From positions 1 to 64,000 of the forward strand of contig CAZNDM010000062.1 in NCBI GenBank assembly GCA_964571845.1: 64,000 bases of DNA. Reading direction: 5' to 3'. The notes below the pieces were generated by a model that was given only the letters and a program-made list of their open reading frames with translations, did no database searches and was not told the origin of the DNA. The position numbers and the translations under genes are program-made. Below, in pieces: positions 45,148 through 54,294 of the stretch. The number at the start of each line of letters is the position of its first letter. Position 1 is the stretch's first letter. Origin of the DNA: WFZT01 sp964571845. Its GTDB lineage: Bacteria; Hydrothermota; Hydrothermia; B15-G9; WFZT01.

Positions 45148-46666
45148 CGTCAGATTCTTCGTAATCCTTCAGGTATTTGATCGCCTCTGGAATGTAGTTA
45201 ATGAGATCCCCTGCAATCATCGTGTGTCTTGGCTGTTCGACAACACCAATGTCAGCGGCAAGGCCATGTAAAAATGTACCGAGTAACGCCGCTTTGACAG
45301 GCTCAACTCCCTGAGCAAGGAGACCTGAAATCATTCCCGTAAGGACATGACCGGTTTCCCCAGACGCAAGTCCTGGCGTGCCCGTAGAGTTTATCCATGT
45401 CCTCTCATCAGGTGAAAAGACAACTGCTGGCGCACCCTTTACGACCACAACGATACCGTTGTCTTTTGCAAATCTTACTCCTGCACGAGGGTCAAGTGGA
45501 TTTCCCCGAATACCCTGCATGCTCAAAAGTTCTGCAAACTCTTTGTGATTCAACATCAGAATTCCCGGTGCCTCCCTGTTCCTCAGACAGTTCATGTGGA
45601 TTCCCTTGAGCTGGTCAACCTGTGCGTCAATCAAAATTGGGCCTGGAAATTCCCTTATTAACTTCAAAAAGGACGAAGATGTAAGCATCCCGGACAGGGC
45701 ACCACGCGAAACAGTCAGTGCATTAAAATTCAACCCATAGTTGAAAATCTGCTGGATAGAATCATCGTTAAAGATCCCGTCCCTATCCTGAACGGCGAGC
45801 TCCACAACATCAGGTCCCGGGGATGTAAAGACCCACTTATATTCCAGTGGTATGGTGACATAAGCTGTGGCGGCTCCGGTCTTCACTGCCGCAAGTGATG
45901 CAACCACCATTTCTGCCATACTACCTATAAACAGCGCTTTTCCACCAGAAACACCGGTAATCATAAACTTCGCGGCATCCTCCTCCTCAAATGTGGACCT
46001 TTTAACGAATGAAGACACTATCTTTTCCGGAATTCCTGTATCTGCGACAACGAGCTTGCCGGTGTGTAACTTACCGGGATAAAAAAGATTACCTATCTTT
46101 GGGAAAACCATTGTGACAGTGAGATCCGCATAAACTGCCTCTCCCAGAACCTCGCCACTCCATGGATTCACACCGGATGGGATATCCACAGAAAGGGTAT
46201 AGGCACGGGATTCGTTTATCCAGTTTATAATCTCATTGTAAACACCCTTCACCCTGCCTCTGAATCCAGTTCCAAAAATAGCATCAACCACAAGATCAGC
46301 TCCAAGAATCTGACCTTTAACCTCCTCCTCGCAGGAAGTAACCTCGACCACCTTACCGCCAAGCCTCTCGTACAGCTTCAGGTTGCTCTTTGCGTCTTTC
46401 TTTAACCATCTCTTTTTTCCTATCAGAAAAACCGTTGTCTCTTTTGATTTTTCCAGCAAATACCTCGCTATTACAAGCCCCTCTGCACCATTATTTCCGG
46501 TACCGATTACGACAACAGACCTGTTAACAGGAAATTCTATTTCTTCAAGTAAAACGGAAAAGGCGGTCCTGCCGGCATTCTCCGTTAGTATGAGACTCTT
46601 CAATCCGAGCTCTTTTATTGCGGTTTCCTTTATTTTTTTCAGTTCTTCAGGTGTTAGTACATACAT
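45137..46666 (-). CDS. Fused NAD(P)HX epimerase / dehydratase-like protein with altered motifs
   Basis: The 509-residue protein has the Nnr fusion plan. The N-terminal YjeF domain (about 1-225) has LTENAGRTAF, GTGNNGAEG (55-63; usual GNNGGDG), DLVVDAIFGTGFRG and SVDIPSGVNPWSGE. The C-terminal ribokinase-like domain (about 235-500) has STGTPGLASGETGHVLTGMI where active dehydratases have N-TGNPGMA-GGTGDVL; the catalytic Asp of GTGD is His, and the VDADAL and TPHPGE segments are weakened. The epimerase half may work, while the dehydratase half looks inactive (inference). In functional cells the pair repairs hydrated NADH/NADPH. GTTAA-type repeats lie upstream. Confidence 0.8.
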   Translation of the reverse strand: MYVLTPEELKKIKETAIKELGLKSLILTENAGRTAFSVLLEEIEFPVNRSVVVIGTGNNGAEGLVIARYLLEKSKETTVFLIGKKRWLKKDAKSNLKLYERLGGKVVEVTSCEEEVKGQILGADLVVDAIFGTGFRGRVKGVYNEIINWINESRAYTLSVDIPSGVNPWSGEVLGEAVYADLTVTMVFPKIGNLFYPGKLHTGKLVVADTGIPEKIVSSFVKRSTFEEEDAAKFMITGVSGGKALFIGSMAEMVVASLAAVKTGAATAYVTIPLEYKWVFTSPGPDVVELAVQDRDGIFNDDSIQQIFNYGLNFNALTVSRGALSGMLTSSSFLKLIREFPGPILIDAQVDQLKGIHMNCLRNREAPGILMLNHKEFAELLSMQGIRGNPLDPRAGVRFAKDNGIVVVVKGAPAVVFSPDERTWINSTGTPGLASGETGHVLTGMISGLLAQGVEPVKAALLGTFLHGLAADIGVVEQPRHTMIAGDLINYIPEAIKYLKDYEESDDDF

Positions 46667-46669
46667 GCT

Positions 46670-46741
46670 GTTAACCTCAGTGTTAAATTTTAATCTTACG
46701 CGGGTAAAAATACCACGAAGGATGTTAAACAGCTGTTAATC
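46670..46741. promoter_or_regulatory. GTTAA heptamer repeats upstream of the NAD(P)HX gene
   Basis: GTTAACC (46670), GTTAAAT (46682), GTTAAAC (46724) and GTTAATC (46735); the last two starts are 11 bp apart. Read on the minus strand, TTTAACACTGAGGTTAACA is close to GTTAACACTGAGTTAACA in front of the BTAD gene (41597-41614). A nearly palindromic TTAAACAGCTGTTAA lies at 46725-46739. Confidence 0.4.
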
Positions 46742-46882
46742 TGATGCAGGGGATATACCAGCAGGTGATTTCCACAGGTAATTGATTTAATTGCAGAAGT
46801 AGGTTTAACGCTCGGGTAAGTTGATAGCGGGTTTTTGTATTGACTAAGTTGGTGGGGCGTTTCCTTTAAAGAGGTATTAATA

Positions 46883-46927
46883 AAAGGTGGGTGGGGCGCG
46901 CGCGAAGCGCGCGCCCCACCCACCTTT
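46883..46927 (-). terminator. GC-rich inverted repeat (hairpin 5), likely terminator of the subtilase operon
   Basis: A 21-bp perfect stem, arms 46883-46903 and 46907-46927, loop GAA. It begins 4 nt after the subtilase stop. On the minus strand the stem ends AAAGG...CCTTT and is followed by TATTAATA, a short A/U tail, so intrinsic termination is plausible. Confidence 0.75.
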
Positions 46928-46931
46928 ATTA

Positions 46932-49900
46932 TCACTTCAGTATCACAATCTTCCTCGTCTTACTGTAATTTCCAGCCTCAATGCTCAAAAAGTACACTCC
47001 TCCACGAATCTTTTCCGTACTCCAGTCGATACTGTGGTTTCCTGCCTCCATCCTTCCCTCGTACAACTTTGACACAACCCTGCCACTCACATCATACAGT
47101 CTAATTTTGACATCCGTTGCCGCTGGAATAACAAATGAGATCTTCCCTCTTCTAACCACTGGATTCGGTGTTACATCGAAGAAGAACTTTACGGGTTTCA
47201 GAGCACCCTCACCCACGCCCACTGTCGGGGGCAATGTCGTGAATTTGATGGCTTTACCTGCTGATATTCCAGTTGCGAGTCTATCCGAGACACCGTCATA
47301 GTAAATCTGGATTCCGTCTGTTTCTGAAGCGTTTTCAATTCCTGTCGTGAAATCATCCTGCATTGGATCAGATAGATACTGGAAAACAATTTCCCCGTCA
47401 CCTGTAGGTGTTGTGTAGTACATTGGATCGTAGAGGAGCACCTGAAATGTCTCCACCTCGTTTGAATGGGCAAAATGAGGCACCTGATACCATTCCACGA
47501 TAAAAATGTGGTTGTCAGAGTCATAGTAATATGCGACCTGGCCACCTCTTGAGGGATTGAGGTCGTCCCACAGGGGAGCAATCATATTTGATGGACCATC
47601 ACTGTTGGGTATGCCAGAGTTGCTGAAATCTCTTGCATTCTCACTGCCCATAGCAAGGTTTCCATTTGATCCGATGGTAATCTGGGTGAATGATGCACCG
47701 TAATAGTTAAATGTGAATGGGAGATTAACGAGCTGGTCATCGTCGTCTCCGAGCTGGATGACCGTTCCGCTACCGCCAGCCGCAGGTGCAATTTCTATCC
47801 AGTTGAAAACCGGTGCCGGTGAATAGGAAGAGTCGTTGTTCTCGTAAGCATAATAACCGTAGCTATCAGGTCCTGATGGATCATTCACCGTCATCTGACC
47901 TATTGTGAGTGTGTAATTAATACTCTTGGTATAACCGGATGAATCCACGAGTGTAATTGTCAGTTCTGCACTATGCTCTCTCGGTGTGGATGGAGATGCC
48001 TGAACAAAGAACATTGTGTCGCTCACCTCGCCTCCGTTGGCTGGAATAGAGGGGATAAAGGCGGTCGAATCAAGGACCTGGAGAAATGTGTCCTGTGTGG
48101 ACAGAGAGACTGAGACATTGCCGGCGTCCTGTGTCCCAATATTCCTAAGAGTTACGAGAAACCTTCCACTTTCACCGGGATCGATCACCCCATTTCCCGA
48201 CTCATCAAGAACGGAGATTCCGGTAAAGCTAACAACCACACCTTCAAGCGGCAGGTCCTTTTCAATGGTGAGATCGTCGATATACCATCCGTCCCGTGTA
48301 ATTGAGCCGTCAGAGGTAATGAGAAATCTGATGTACACGGTGGTTGAACCCACAAAGGGCGAGAGATTGACAAAAACCTCCTCCCATGTGCTTTGCGAGC
48401 CGTTAACAGAAGCGAGATTTGTCCATTCGCCATTGGGGTCTGTCGCAGCCTGGACATAACCATAGTCAAAGCCACTTTCAAATTCATACCTCTGCCAGAA
48501 GTGGAGTCTTGCGAAGTAGGCGTCAGAAAGATCTATTGGTGTCGCAAGCATTGCATAGTAATTTGCGTTGTTTGGATACTGACCATTGGGGGAATCGGTG
48601 AGACTTCCATTCCCCGAATGGGCGTAAGATGTGGTGATTCCCCAGCTACCTGTTAATACCCAATCGGGAAGAGAAGACTCAAAGTCCTGTACATACCAGG
48701 GGTAGTAAGTGGGCTGTCCTATGACAACCGTAATCGTGTCAACTTTGGTGTATCCGGTCATGGATGTGTCACTACCTGTAATTGTGATGACAAATTGAGC
48801 GGCGAGACCGGCACGCCATGTTGAATCAACTGAAAATGAGAATCCATCTCCTGAAACTATAGAGTCATGCGGGATATCACCGTAAAATGAGGAGTTGTCC
48901 GTGATCGTGATAAGCGGGTTATCGGTTGATATCGTGGCATTCACATTGAGGACATCAAGTCCCAGGTTTCTAAGAGGAATGGTCATTGTTACACTCTCTC
49001 CTGGATCCGGCATACCATTACCATTTCCAGACGCATCATCATACACAGGTTGAAGTAATCTCAGGTAAGGAGCGTCAAGAGTCGGAGTTGATTCAATGAC
49101 TTTCAGGGCATTTATACGACCCCACCCATAGTCGTTGTTGGGATAGGTATTGCCTGCTGGATGATCGACACCATAGTTTGTGAGAATATCATAAATGGTA
49201 CTGTAGTCGAGAGATGGATTGAGTTCAAACATAAGGGCAATGACACCGGTTACATGGGGAGTGGCCATGGATGTTCCATCCCAGCTTTCGTAACCGCCGC
49301 CGGGTGTGCTTGATCTAACATTGACTCCTGGAGCTGAAATATCGGGCTTGATAAAATTCCAGTCTGGTCTTGACCAGAGTGTCGTATCTGACCAGGGGTA
49401 CTGGTTGGGAGCCGGTCCCCTCGAGCTAAAGCTCGCAATATTATCATTAATGTCTGTTGCTCCAACTCCGATAACATTTGGAAAGTTACCGGGTGTTCCA
49501 GCAGATCCACTACCGGGACCAGAATTACCGCTGGCAAAAACCGGGATTATGTCAAACTCGTGCCAGGCCCTCACAAACGGTAAAAAGGTCGTGTCTGTTT
49601 CATCCGTACTACCCCATGAATTAGACACAGCCTTTATGTCCACACCTGAATCGACTTTCAAGGACACGAACCACTGGAAACATTCGATAATATCCTGATC
49701 CTGCCCGCTTCCTCCGGAATTAAATGCCTTGGCAGATGCAATCTGTGCCCTGTAAGCCACGCCAATGTCGTTTGTAAACGGACCAGGTCCATCACCACCA
49801 GCAATTGTCCCGGCCACATGTGTTCCGTGGCCGTGATCGTCATACGGGGTCGTCCTGTCATTCACAGCATCAAAGAAATAACCTGAGAAGTTGCCAGATA

Positions 49901-50426
49901 AGGCAGGGTGTGATGGATCTATTCCAGTGTCCATTGTTCCGACTATTACACCGTCTCCTGAGAGGCCATAGGCAGACCAAACTGAATCTGCTTTTATTTT
50001 CGTGATATTCCATTCAACAGACTTCTCCTGGGGTATGTCTTTAAAAGACTTTTTGGGCATAATGATGTGTCTCTCACGCACAACATCGACGAGAGCGACA
50101 TCTTCTCTCTTCGCAAGCTCGACAATTACCTCTGGTGTGGCTTTGACATATAGCATGTTCACAAGCCAAAAACTCTCATACTCGGCAACATCTTCGGAAC
50201 TCAGGAATGATATGACATCCCTCTGTGAATTCCTTGCGACGGTTTTCAGGACTTCGGCTTTGGCTTTGTAGCCTTTAATACCTGAAAGGTCCGCCTGCTG
50301 TTTCATCCAGACAAGAGCCTGAATACTCTCTCCAGGCCCTGCCTTGCTCAGTTTCTCCATCATGGCATCAGAAAGTTTCCCTGCATACAGGGAAGTTACC
50401 ATGACCAGTGCAAGCAGATACTTCAT
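46932..50426 (-). CDS. Large secreted subtilisin-like serine peptidase (S8) with sorting domain
   Basis: 1164 residues: signal peptide (about 1-15), propeptide (about 20-130), then an S8 domain with Asp166 (MDTGIDPSHPAL), His200 (GHGTHVAGTIAG), Asn in ASGNSGPG and Ser about 387 (GTSMATPHVTG). Beta domains follow, including a MAM-like region (about 590-740) and another sandwich (about 870-1060). The C-terminal sorting domain has TPNPVVRRG, IRLYDVSGRVVSKLY, GGVYFLSIEAG and final KIVILK. Paralogue of the protease at 24789. Its SD (GGAGG) is formed by the last codons of the UPF0016 gene. Confidence 0.9.
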   Translation of the reverse strand: MKYLLALVMVTSLYAGKLSDAMMEKLSKAGPGESIQALVWMKQQADLSGIKGYKAKAEVLKTVARNSQRDVISFLSSEDVAEYESFWLVNMLYVKATPEVIVELAKREDVALVDVVRERHIIMPKKSFKDIPQEKSVEWNITKIKADSVWSAYGLSGDGVIVGTMDTGIDPSHPALSGNFSGYFFDAVNDRTTPYDDHGHGTHVAGTIAGGDGPGPFTNDIGVAYRAQIASAKAFNSGGSGQDQDIIECFQWFVSLKVDSGVDIKAVSNSWGSTDETDTTFLPFVRAWHEFDIIPVFASGNSGPGSGSAGTPGNFPNVIGVGATDINDNIASFSSRGPAPNQYPWSDTTLWSRPDWNFIKPDISAPGVNVRSSTPGGGYESWDGTSMATPHVTGVIALMFELNPSLDYSTIYDILTNYGVDHPAGNTYPNNDYGWGRINALKVIESTPTLDAPYLRLLQPVYDDASGNGNGMPDPGESVTMTIPLRNLGLDVLNVNATISTDNPLITITDNSSFYGDIPHDSIVSGDGFSFSVDSTWRAGLAAQFVITITGSDTSMTGYTKVDTITVVIGQPTYYPWYVQDFESSLPDWVLTGSWGITTSYAHSGNGSLTDSPNGQYPNNANYYAMLATPIDLSDAYFARLHFWQRYEFESGFDYGYVQAATDPNGEWTNLASVNGSQSTWEEVFVNLSPFVGSTTVYIRFLITSDGSITRDGWYIDDLTIEKDLPLEGVVVSFTGISVLDESGNGVIDPGESGRFLVTLRNIGTQDAGNVSVSLSTQDTFLQVLDSTAFIPSIPANGGEVSDTMFFVQASPSTPREHSAELTITLVDSSGYTKSINYTLTIGQMTVNDPSGPDSYGYYAYENNDSSYSPAPVFNWIEIAPAAGGSGTVIQLGDDDDQLVNLPFTFNYYGASFTQITIGSNGNLAMGSENARDFSNSGIPNSDGPSNMIAPLWDDLNPSRGGQVAYYYDSDNHIFIVEWYQVPHFAHSNEVETFQVLLYDPMYYTTPTGDGEIVFQYLSDPMQDDFTTGIENASETDGIQIYYDGVSDRLATGISAGKAIKFTTLPPTVGVGEGALKPVKFFFDVTPNPVVRRGKISFVIPAATDVKIRLYDVSGRVVSKLYEGRMEAGNHSIDWSTEKIRGGVYFLSIEAGNYSKTRKIVILK

Positions 50427-50427
50427 A

Positions 50428-50712
50428 CTAACCTCCTTTTAGTGCTGAAATTAACAAAATTAAGCCTATAAGGACAAAAATTGCCCCTGTTATCAGATTT
50501 ATTATCCTGTGGGGGATGGTGTTTCCGAGCAGGGTTCCGGCAGCTATTGACAGTACCGATGCAGCCATAAATGCGAGTGTGGCAGAAACAAAAATACTGA
50601 CTCGACTGATCTCTGGATGTGTTGAAAACAGGAATGTTGTTATGTTGGTCTTATCCCCAAGCTCTGCGAGGAAAACGGTTATAAAAATTAGGAAGAAAAC
50701 CTTCAGGTTCAA
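50428..50712 (-). CDS. UPF0016 / Gdt1-family cation transporter, single module
   Basis: 94 residues with three hydrophobic segments and the family signature ELGDKT (AELGDKTNITTF, about residues 16-27). Family members export Mn2+ or exchange Ca2+. Many are two-module proteins; this is the half-length form that would dimerise. It sits between the torD-like gene (3-nt gap) and the subtilase. Confidence 0.85.
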   Translation of the reverse strand: MNLKVFFLIFITVFLAELGDKTNITTFLFSTHPEISRVSIFVSATLAFMAASVLSIAAGTLLGNTIPHRIINLITGAIFVLIGLILLISALKGG

Positions 50713-50715
50713 AAA

Positions 50716-51300
50716 CTAATCAACTCCTTTACCGAATGCCTCTTTTTCCCTTTCAATGAAATCTTCAAGAAAATTTGCAACAAATTTGTAAAATTTGAGT
50801 CTTGCCTCACTTCTGAGGTCCGCAATAAAGTCAGGCACCCATTGAAGAATATGCTCCTCAAAGAACTCTCTGGCGAGATCAAGATCACCTTCTTCCAGCA
50901 AAAATCGCATAAAATCCAGCTCGTAGGATATGTGATCCGGGAGATCCTCTTCGGGGATCATAAGGTTGTAAAGTGAATAGTACTTCGACACCTCCTCTGC
51001 ATAGTCTCCCATCAACAACATTTCTCTGTATGCAGATTCATATGGTGGACACGGTAAGGTGGGAAAGCTATTGATAAACAGTCTCGTGTGTTCTGCCTGA
51101 AGTTCCTCAGGTGGAAGGGTCCTGAGCTCGTCAATTGCCTCACTAAATTGAAAAATAAGATTCTCAGCCTCAGAATACTCCTGAAGGACATCCTGAATGT
51201 AGTCTTCGATTTCGTTCAGTTTCTCGAAAAATTCCTCGTCAGGATAGAAAAACAGCTGGCTCAGGATCCTGTAGATACGAGCTCTATCATCAACATTCAT
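50716..51300 (-). CDS. TorD/DmsD-family molybdoenzyme chaperone-like protein
   Basis: About 194 residues, all helical. It has the NarJ/TorD-type pattern: IYRILSQLFFYPDEEFFEKL, EELQAEHTRLFIN, PCPPYESAY (proline-rich hinge) and ISYELDFMRFLL. These proteins hold the twin-arginine signal of molybdoenzymes during cofactor loading. No such enzyme is in the window. ATG 51300 is chosen by family length and by the promoter immediately before it; no SD is present. Confidence 0.8.
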   Translation of the reverse strand: MNVDDRARIYRILSQLFFYPDEEFFEKLNEIEDYIQDVLQEYSEAENLIFQFSEAIDELRTLPPEELQAEHTRLFINSFPTLPCPPYESAYREMLLMGDYAEEVSKYYSLYNLMIPEEDLPDHISYELDFMRFLLEEGDLDLAREFFEEHILQWVPDFIADLRSEARLKFYKFVANFLEDFIEREKEAFGKGVD

Positions 51301-51308
51301 GGTGGTTA

Positions 51309-51336
51309 ATTTTAATGCCAAATAAATAATGGTCAA
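51309..51336 (-). promoter_or_regulatory. Promoter for the torD-UPF0016-subtilase operon
   Basis: On the minus strand TTGACC (51336-51331) and TAAAAT (51314-51309) are 16 bp apart. The -10 box ends 8 nt before the ATG, so transcription would start at or just before the start codon. Confidence 0.55.
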
Positions 51337-51485
51337 CCATCCCGGACATTTGGAAAATATCAAACCACTTCTTCTCAAAAAACTTTTTATCGAACAGCCT
51401 CACCGTCCTGTGACACGAGCATTTGTAGAATTTTATTCTGCGAGGAATCTATTTTTGACCTGAAAGGTGGAACATATTACAGTCA

Positions 51486-51494
51486 TGGTATAAA
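51486..51494 (+). promoter_or_regulatory. Extended -10 promoter candidate for the four-gene membrane operon
   Basis: TG at 51486-51487, one base, then TATAAA at 51489-51494. No good -35 is seen at 17 bp. The leader would be about 30 nt with SD GGGAGG. Confidence 0.4.
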
Positions 51495-51529
51495 ATTTGT
51501 GGACGCTATTCAAAAGGGAGGTTTCGTGC

Positions 51530-52672
51530 ATGATTGAACTATTGCGAAATTTAACTATCCTCGTGCTGGTTTCATTAAAACCAGCTCCGGCAACCAATGT
51601 TAGAGCCTTTGACACTCCCAATGATGCTGGAGGAAGTGTTATCGTAAAATGGGACCTCTCAAAAGACGATTCTATCGTGACAAAGTATGAGATCATCAGG
51701 ATCGTGGGGAGTCCTGATGGCAAAAGGGTAACTGCTGGATTTGTACTTCGTGGTACAAACACTTACAGGGATGTGGATCTTAAAAACGGTGAAAAATACT
51801 ACTACATGGTTAGGACATGGGCAGACGGAGAATATTCGGACTCTGAGATAACAGCTGAGCCAGCGATACCCCGTCCCCAATGGTTCCATACCAAACGAGT
51901 CGTTGCACTTATCATCCTCCTCGTATTCGGGTCCCTGTTTTTCTATTACTTGAAGCTGGCAAAAGAAGGTGCTCCACTCTGGATCAGAAAGATTGCCGGT
52001 CTTGAGGCAATTGATGAGGCTGTTGGTAGATCAGTTGAGATGGGACGGCCTATTCTTTACATCCTCGGACTTGGATTCATATCAGACATACCGACCATTG
52101 CAGGTCTTGCCATACTTAAGAGAGTTGCCAAAAAGGCCGCTGAATACGAGGCAGATATTATTGTTCCCAACTATGATCCCATCGTGATGGTTGCTGCGCA
52201 GGAAACGGTAAAGGAAGGATACATGGAAGCAGGAAGGCCCGATCTGTTTAACGAATCAAATATTATGTTTCTCACTCAGGACCAGTTTGGGTACGCCGCC
52301 GGTGTTGATGGAATAATGGTAAGGGAGAAACCTGGAGCCATCTTCCTTCAGGGTCTATTCTATGCTGAATCCCTTATCCTTGCTGAGACAGGGCACTCCA
52401 TAGGTGCGATACAGATCTCCGGAACAACATCGGTAACCCAGCTCCCATTCTTTATTGCTGCAACAGACTACACACTTATCGGAGAGGAAATGTATGCAGC
52501 AAGTGCTTATTTAACGAGGGATCCACTGGCACTTTCTACGCTAAAGGCAGAGGACATCATGAAAGCCCTATTTATCGGCCTCATGGCACTGGGCACAATT
52601 TTCGAAACTATCGCCCTTCTGACTGGTAATCCGGGTTTTCATGTTCTTAAAAACTTTTTCAACATGTTTTAA
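51530..52672 (+). CDS. Membrane protein with FN3 domain and DUF6754-like region (gene 1 of 4)
   Basis: About 380 residues: signal/TM (about 1-17), FN3 domain (about 20-115, VRAFDTPNDAGGSVIVKWDL, then YYYMVRTW), one TM (about 128-148), a conserved alpha/beta domain (about 160-345) and a C-terminal TM. The alpha/beta part has GRPILYILGLGFISDIPTIA, ADIIVPNYDPIVMVAAQETV, FLQGLFYAESLILAETGHS and QISGTTSVTQLPFF. I associate this with DUF6754, whose function is unknown. It is first in a tight operon with three more membrane genes and lspA. Confidence 0.7.
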   Translation: MIELLRNLTILVLVSLKPAPATNVRAFDTPNDAGGSVIVKWDLSKDDSIVTKYEIIRIVGSPDGKRVTAGFVLRGTNTYRDVDLKNGEKYYYMVRTWADGEYSDSEITAEPAIPRPQWFHTKRVVALIILLVFGSLFFYYLKLAKEGAPLWIRKIAGLEAIDEAVGRSVEMGRPILYILGLGFISDIPTIAGLAILKRVAKKAAEYEADIIVPNYDPIVMVAAQETVKEGYMEAGRPDLFNESNIMFLTQDQFGYAAGVDGIMVREKPGAIFLQGLFYAESLILAETGHSIGAIQISGTTSVTQLPFFIAATDYTLIGEEMYAASAYLTRDPLALSTLKAEDIMKALFIGLMALGTIFETIALLTGNPGFHVLKNFFNMF

Positions 52673-52684
52673 CGGAGGAAGACT

Positions 52685-53470
52685 ATGAAAAGGGAAGTTC
52701 CAATAGCAATTACCTTTATTTCCGGTGTATTACTCGTGATTGCGTTCTTTATCCCGCACGAGCCTTTTGGAAGCCTCGAGCAGAGATTCAACGACTGGTA
52801 CATAATCGTATCTGGATTTGCACTTATCCTCGGAATTGATTCTTTGCTTCTGCACCACTGGAACAAGGTCTCAAGAAGAAGCAAAGATTGGTTCCATTCA
52901 TTGAGTTTGATCATCGCCTTTTTCGTAACCCTGATATGGGGATTTTATTCCGGGATCAAGACGGGGCATTTTCTCTCAGCACAGTCAACATTCAGACAGT
53001 ACTTCTACATGTATGTCTTCGTCCCGTTGCAGGCAACGATGTTCTCACTTCTTGCGTTTTTCATTGCATCAGCAGCGTACCGTGCGTTCCGGGCTGACAG
53101 ATTTGAAGCTGCTCTGCTCCTCTTCTCAGCAGGAATTGTCATGCTCGGAAGAGTTCCCCTCGGAAATTCTGTAGCTCCATACATGGTTGCTCTCGTATTC
53201 CTCATTTTTGCCTTCCTGCTGTACACTGACGGCCGAAAAGAAGTTGATCCTATGAGGAAATATCTCAAGATTGGGGGAGCCGTAGTGAGTCTTCTCCTGA
53301 TTTACCCTGTTGGATGGTTCTTCCTTCACTATACGGCACAGACAGCGGGATGGATAATGAATATACCACAGCTTGCGGCCAAAAGAGGGATCTTTGTCGG
53401 GATAGCTCTCGGTGGTATTGCGATGTCTCTCAGAATTATCCTTGGCATAGAAAAAACTTATCTGAGGTGA
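52685..53470 (+). CDS. Polytopic membrane protein, unknown function (gene 2 of 4)
   Basis: 261 residues with about eight hydrophobic segments and few conserved polar residues. Landmarks are PHEPFGSLEQRFNDWYII, GFYSGIKTGHF, and a C-terminal segment AAKRGIFVGIALGGIAMSLR. SD GGAGG lies 7 nt before the ATG. It starts 12 nt after gene 1, so an integral subunit of a complex with its neighbours is likely (inference). No family recognised. Confidence 0.65.
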   Translation: MKREVPIAITFISGVLLVIAFFIPHEPFGSLEQRFNDWYIIVSGFALILGIDSLLLHHWNKVSRRSKDWFHSLSLIIAFFVTLIWGFYSGIKTGHFLSAQSTFRQYFYMYVFVPLQATMFSLLAFFIASAAYRAFRADRFEAALLLFSAGIVMLGRVPLGNSVAPYMVALVFLIFAFLLYTDGRKEVDPMRKYLKIGGAVVSLLLIYPVGWFFLHYTAQTAGWIMNIPQLAAKRGIFVGIALGGIAMSLRIILGIEKTYLR

Positions 53471-53474
53471 GAAA

Positions 53475-54293
53475 ATGAAATACATTGAGAAACTTGCAAG
53501 AATTGACAGAAGGATAATTTATCTGATCCTCTTTTTAACGGTTCTGCTGCCTTATCTTTTTAAGATCAGTCTGCCGATGAAACCACTTCCTGAGGTGGTT
53601 CAGGCTTATAAGGAGATAGACAAACTTCCCGCTGGATCAGTTGTTATGATTTCAATAGACTACGATGCGGCTTCCATGCCTGAGGTCCAGCCCATGCTGT
53701 ACGCGATTCTTCGACACTGTTTCAGCAAAGACCTGAAAATCATCATGCTTGGTCACTGGCCTCTTGGAATCCCTCTTGGTATTGCAGCTCTCGAGGATGT
53801 GGCGAAAGAATACGGTAAAAAATACGGTGAAGATTATGTGTTTCTCGGATTCAGACCGGGGGTTGCCGCTGTAATGATCAACATTGGTAAAGAAATCAGA
53901 TCCGTGTTCAGAGAGGATTACTGGGGTACTCCGCTCGATTCTCTACCAATGATGCGGAATGTCCACACATACGATGATATCGCCATCCTCGTGGGACTTG
54001 AGGCAGGAGCGACCGGAGACTACTGGGTACAGTATGCTCAGGCGAGATACAATCAAAAGATCATACTGGGTGGAACAGCAGTGGTGGCGCCTGACTGGTA
54101 TCCCTATTTACAGTCCAACCAGATCGTGGGCCTGATAGGCGGTCTTAGAGGTGCTGCTGACTACGAGAACCTTGTTCATAACAAAGCTCTTGCTTACTAC
54201 GGAATGACTCCTCAGGCAGCAGTTCACATTCTCATCGTCATATTCATAATTCTCGGTAACATCGGATACTTAGCATTAAGGAGGAGGAAGTAA
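53475..54293 (+). CDS. Bitopic membrane protein with large soluble domain (gene 3 of 4)
   Basis: 272 residues: TM near the N-terminus (about 14-32), soluble alpha/beta domain (about 40-245), TM near the C-terminus (about 248-266). The soluble part begins with a strand GSVVMISIDYDAASMPEVQP and includes KIIMLGHWPLGIPLG, DIAILVGLEAGATGDYWVQY, KIILGGTAVVAPDWYPYL and GLIGGLRGAADYE. The last motifs resemble the IQISGTTSV...PFF...IGEEMYAASAYL part of gene 1, suggesting the two soluble domains are related (inference). Gap to gene 2 is 4 nt. Confidence 0.65.
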   Translation: MKYIEKLARIDRRIIYLILFLTVLLPYLFKISLPMKPLPEVVQAYKEIDKLPAGSVVMISIDYDAASMPEVQPMLYAILRHCFSKDLKIIMLGHWPLGIPLGIAALEDVAKEYGKKYGEDYVFLGFRPGVAAVMINIGKEIRSVFREDYWGTPLDSLPMMRNVHTYDDIAILVGLEAGATGDYWVQYAQARYNQKIILGGTAVVAPDWYPYLQSNQIVGLIGGLRGAADYENLVHNKALAYYGMTPQAAVHILIVIFIILGNIGYLALRRRK

Positions 54294-54294
54294 A

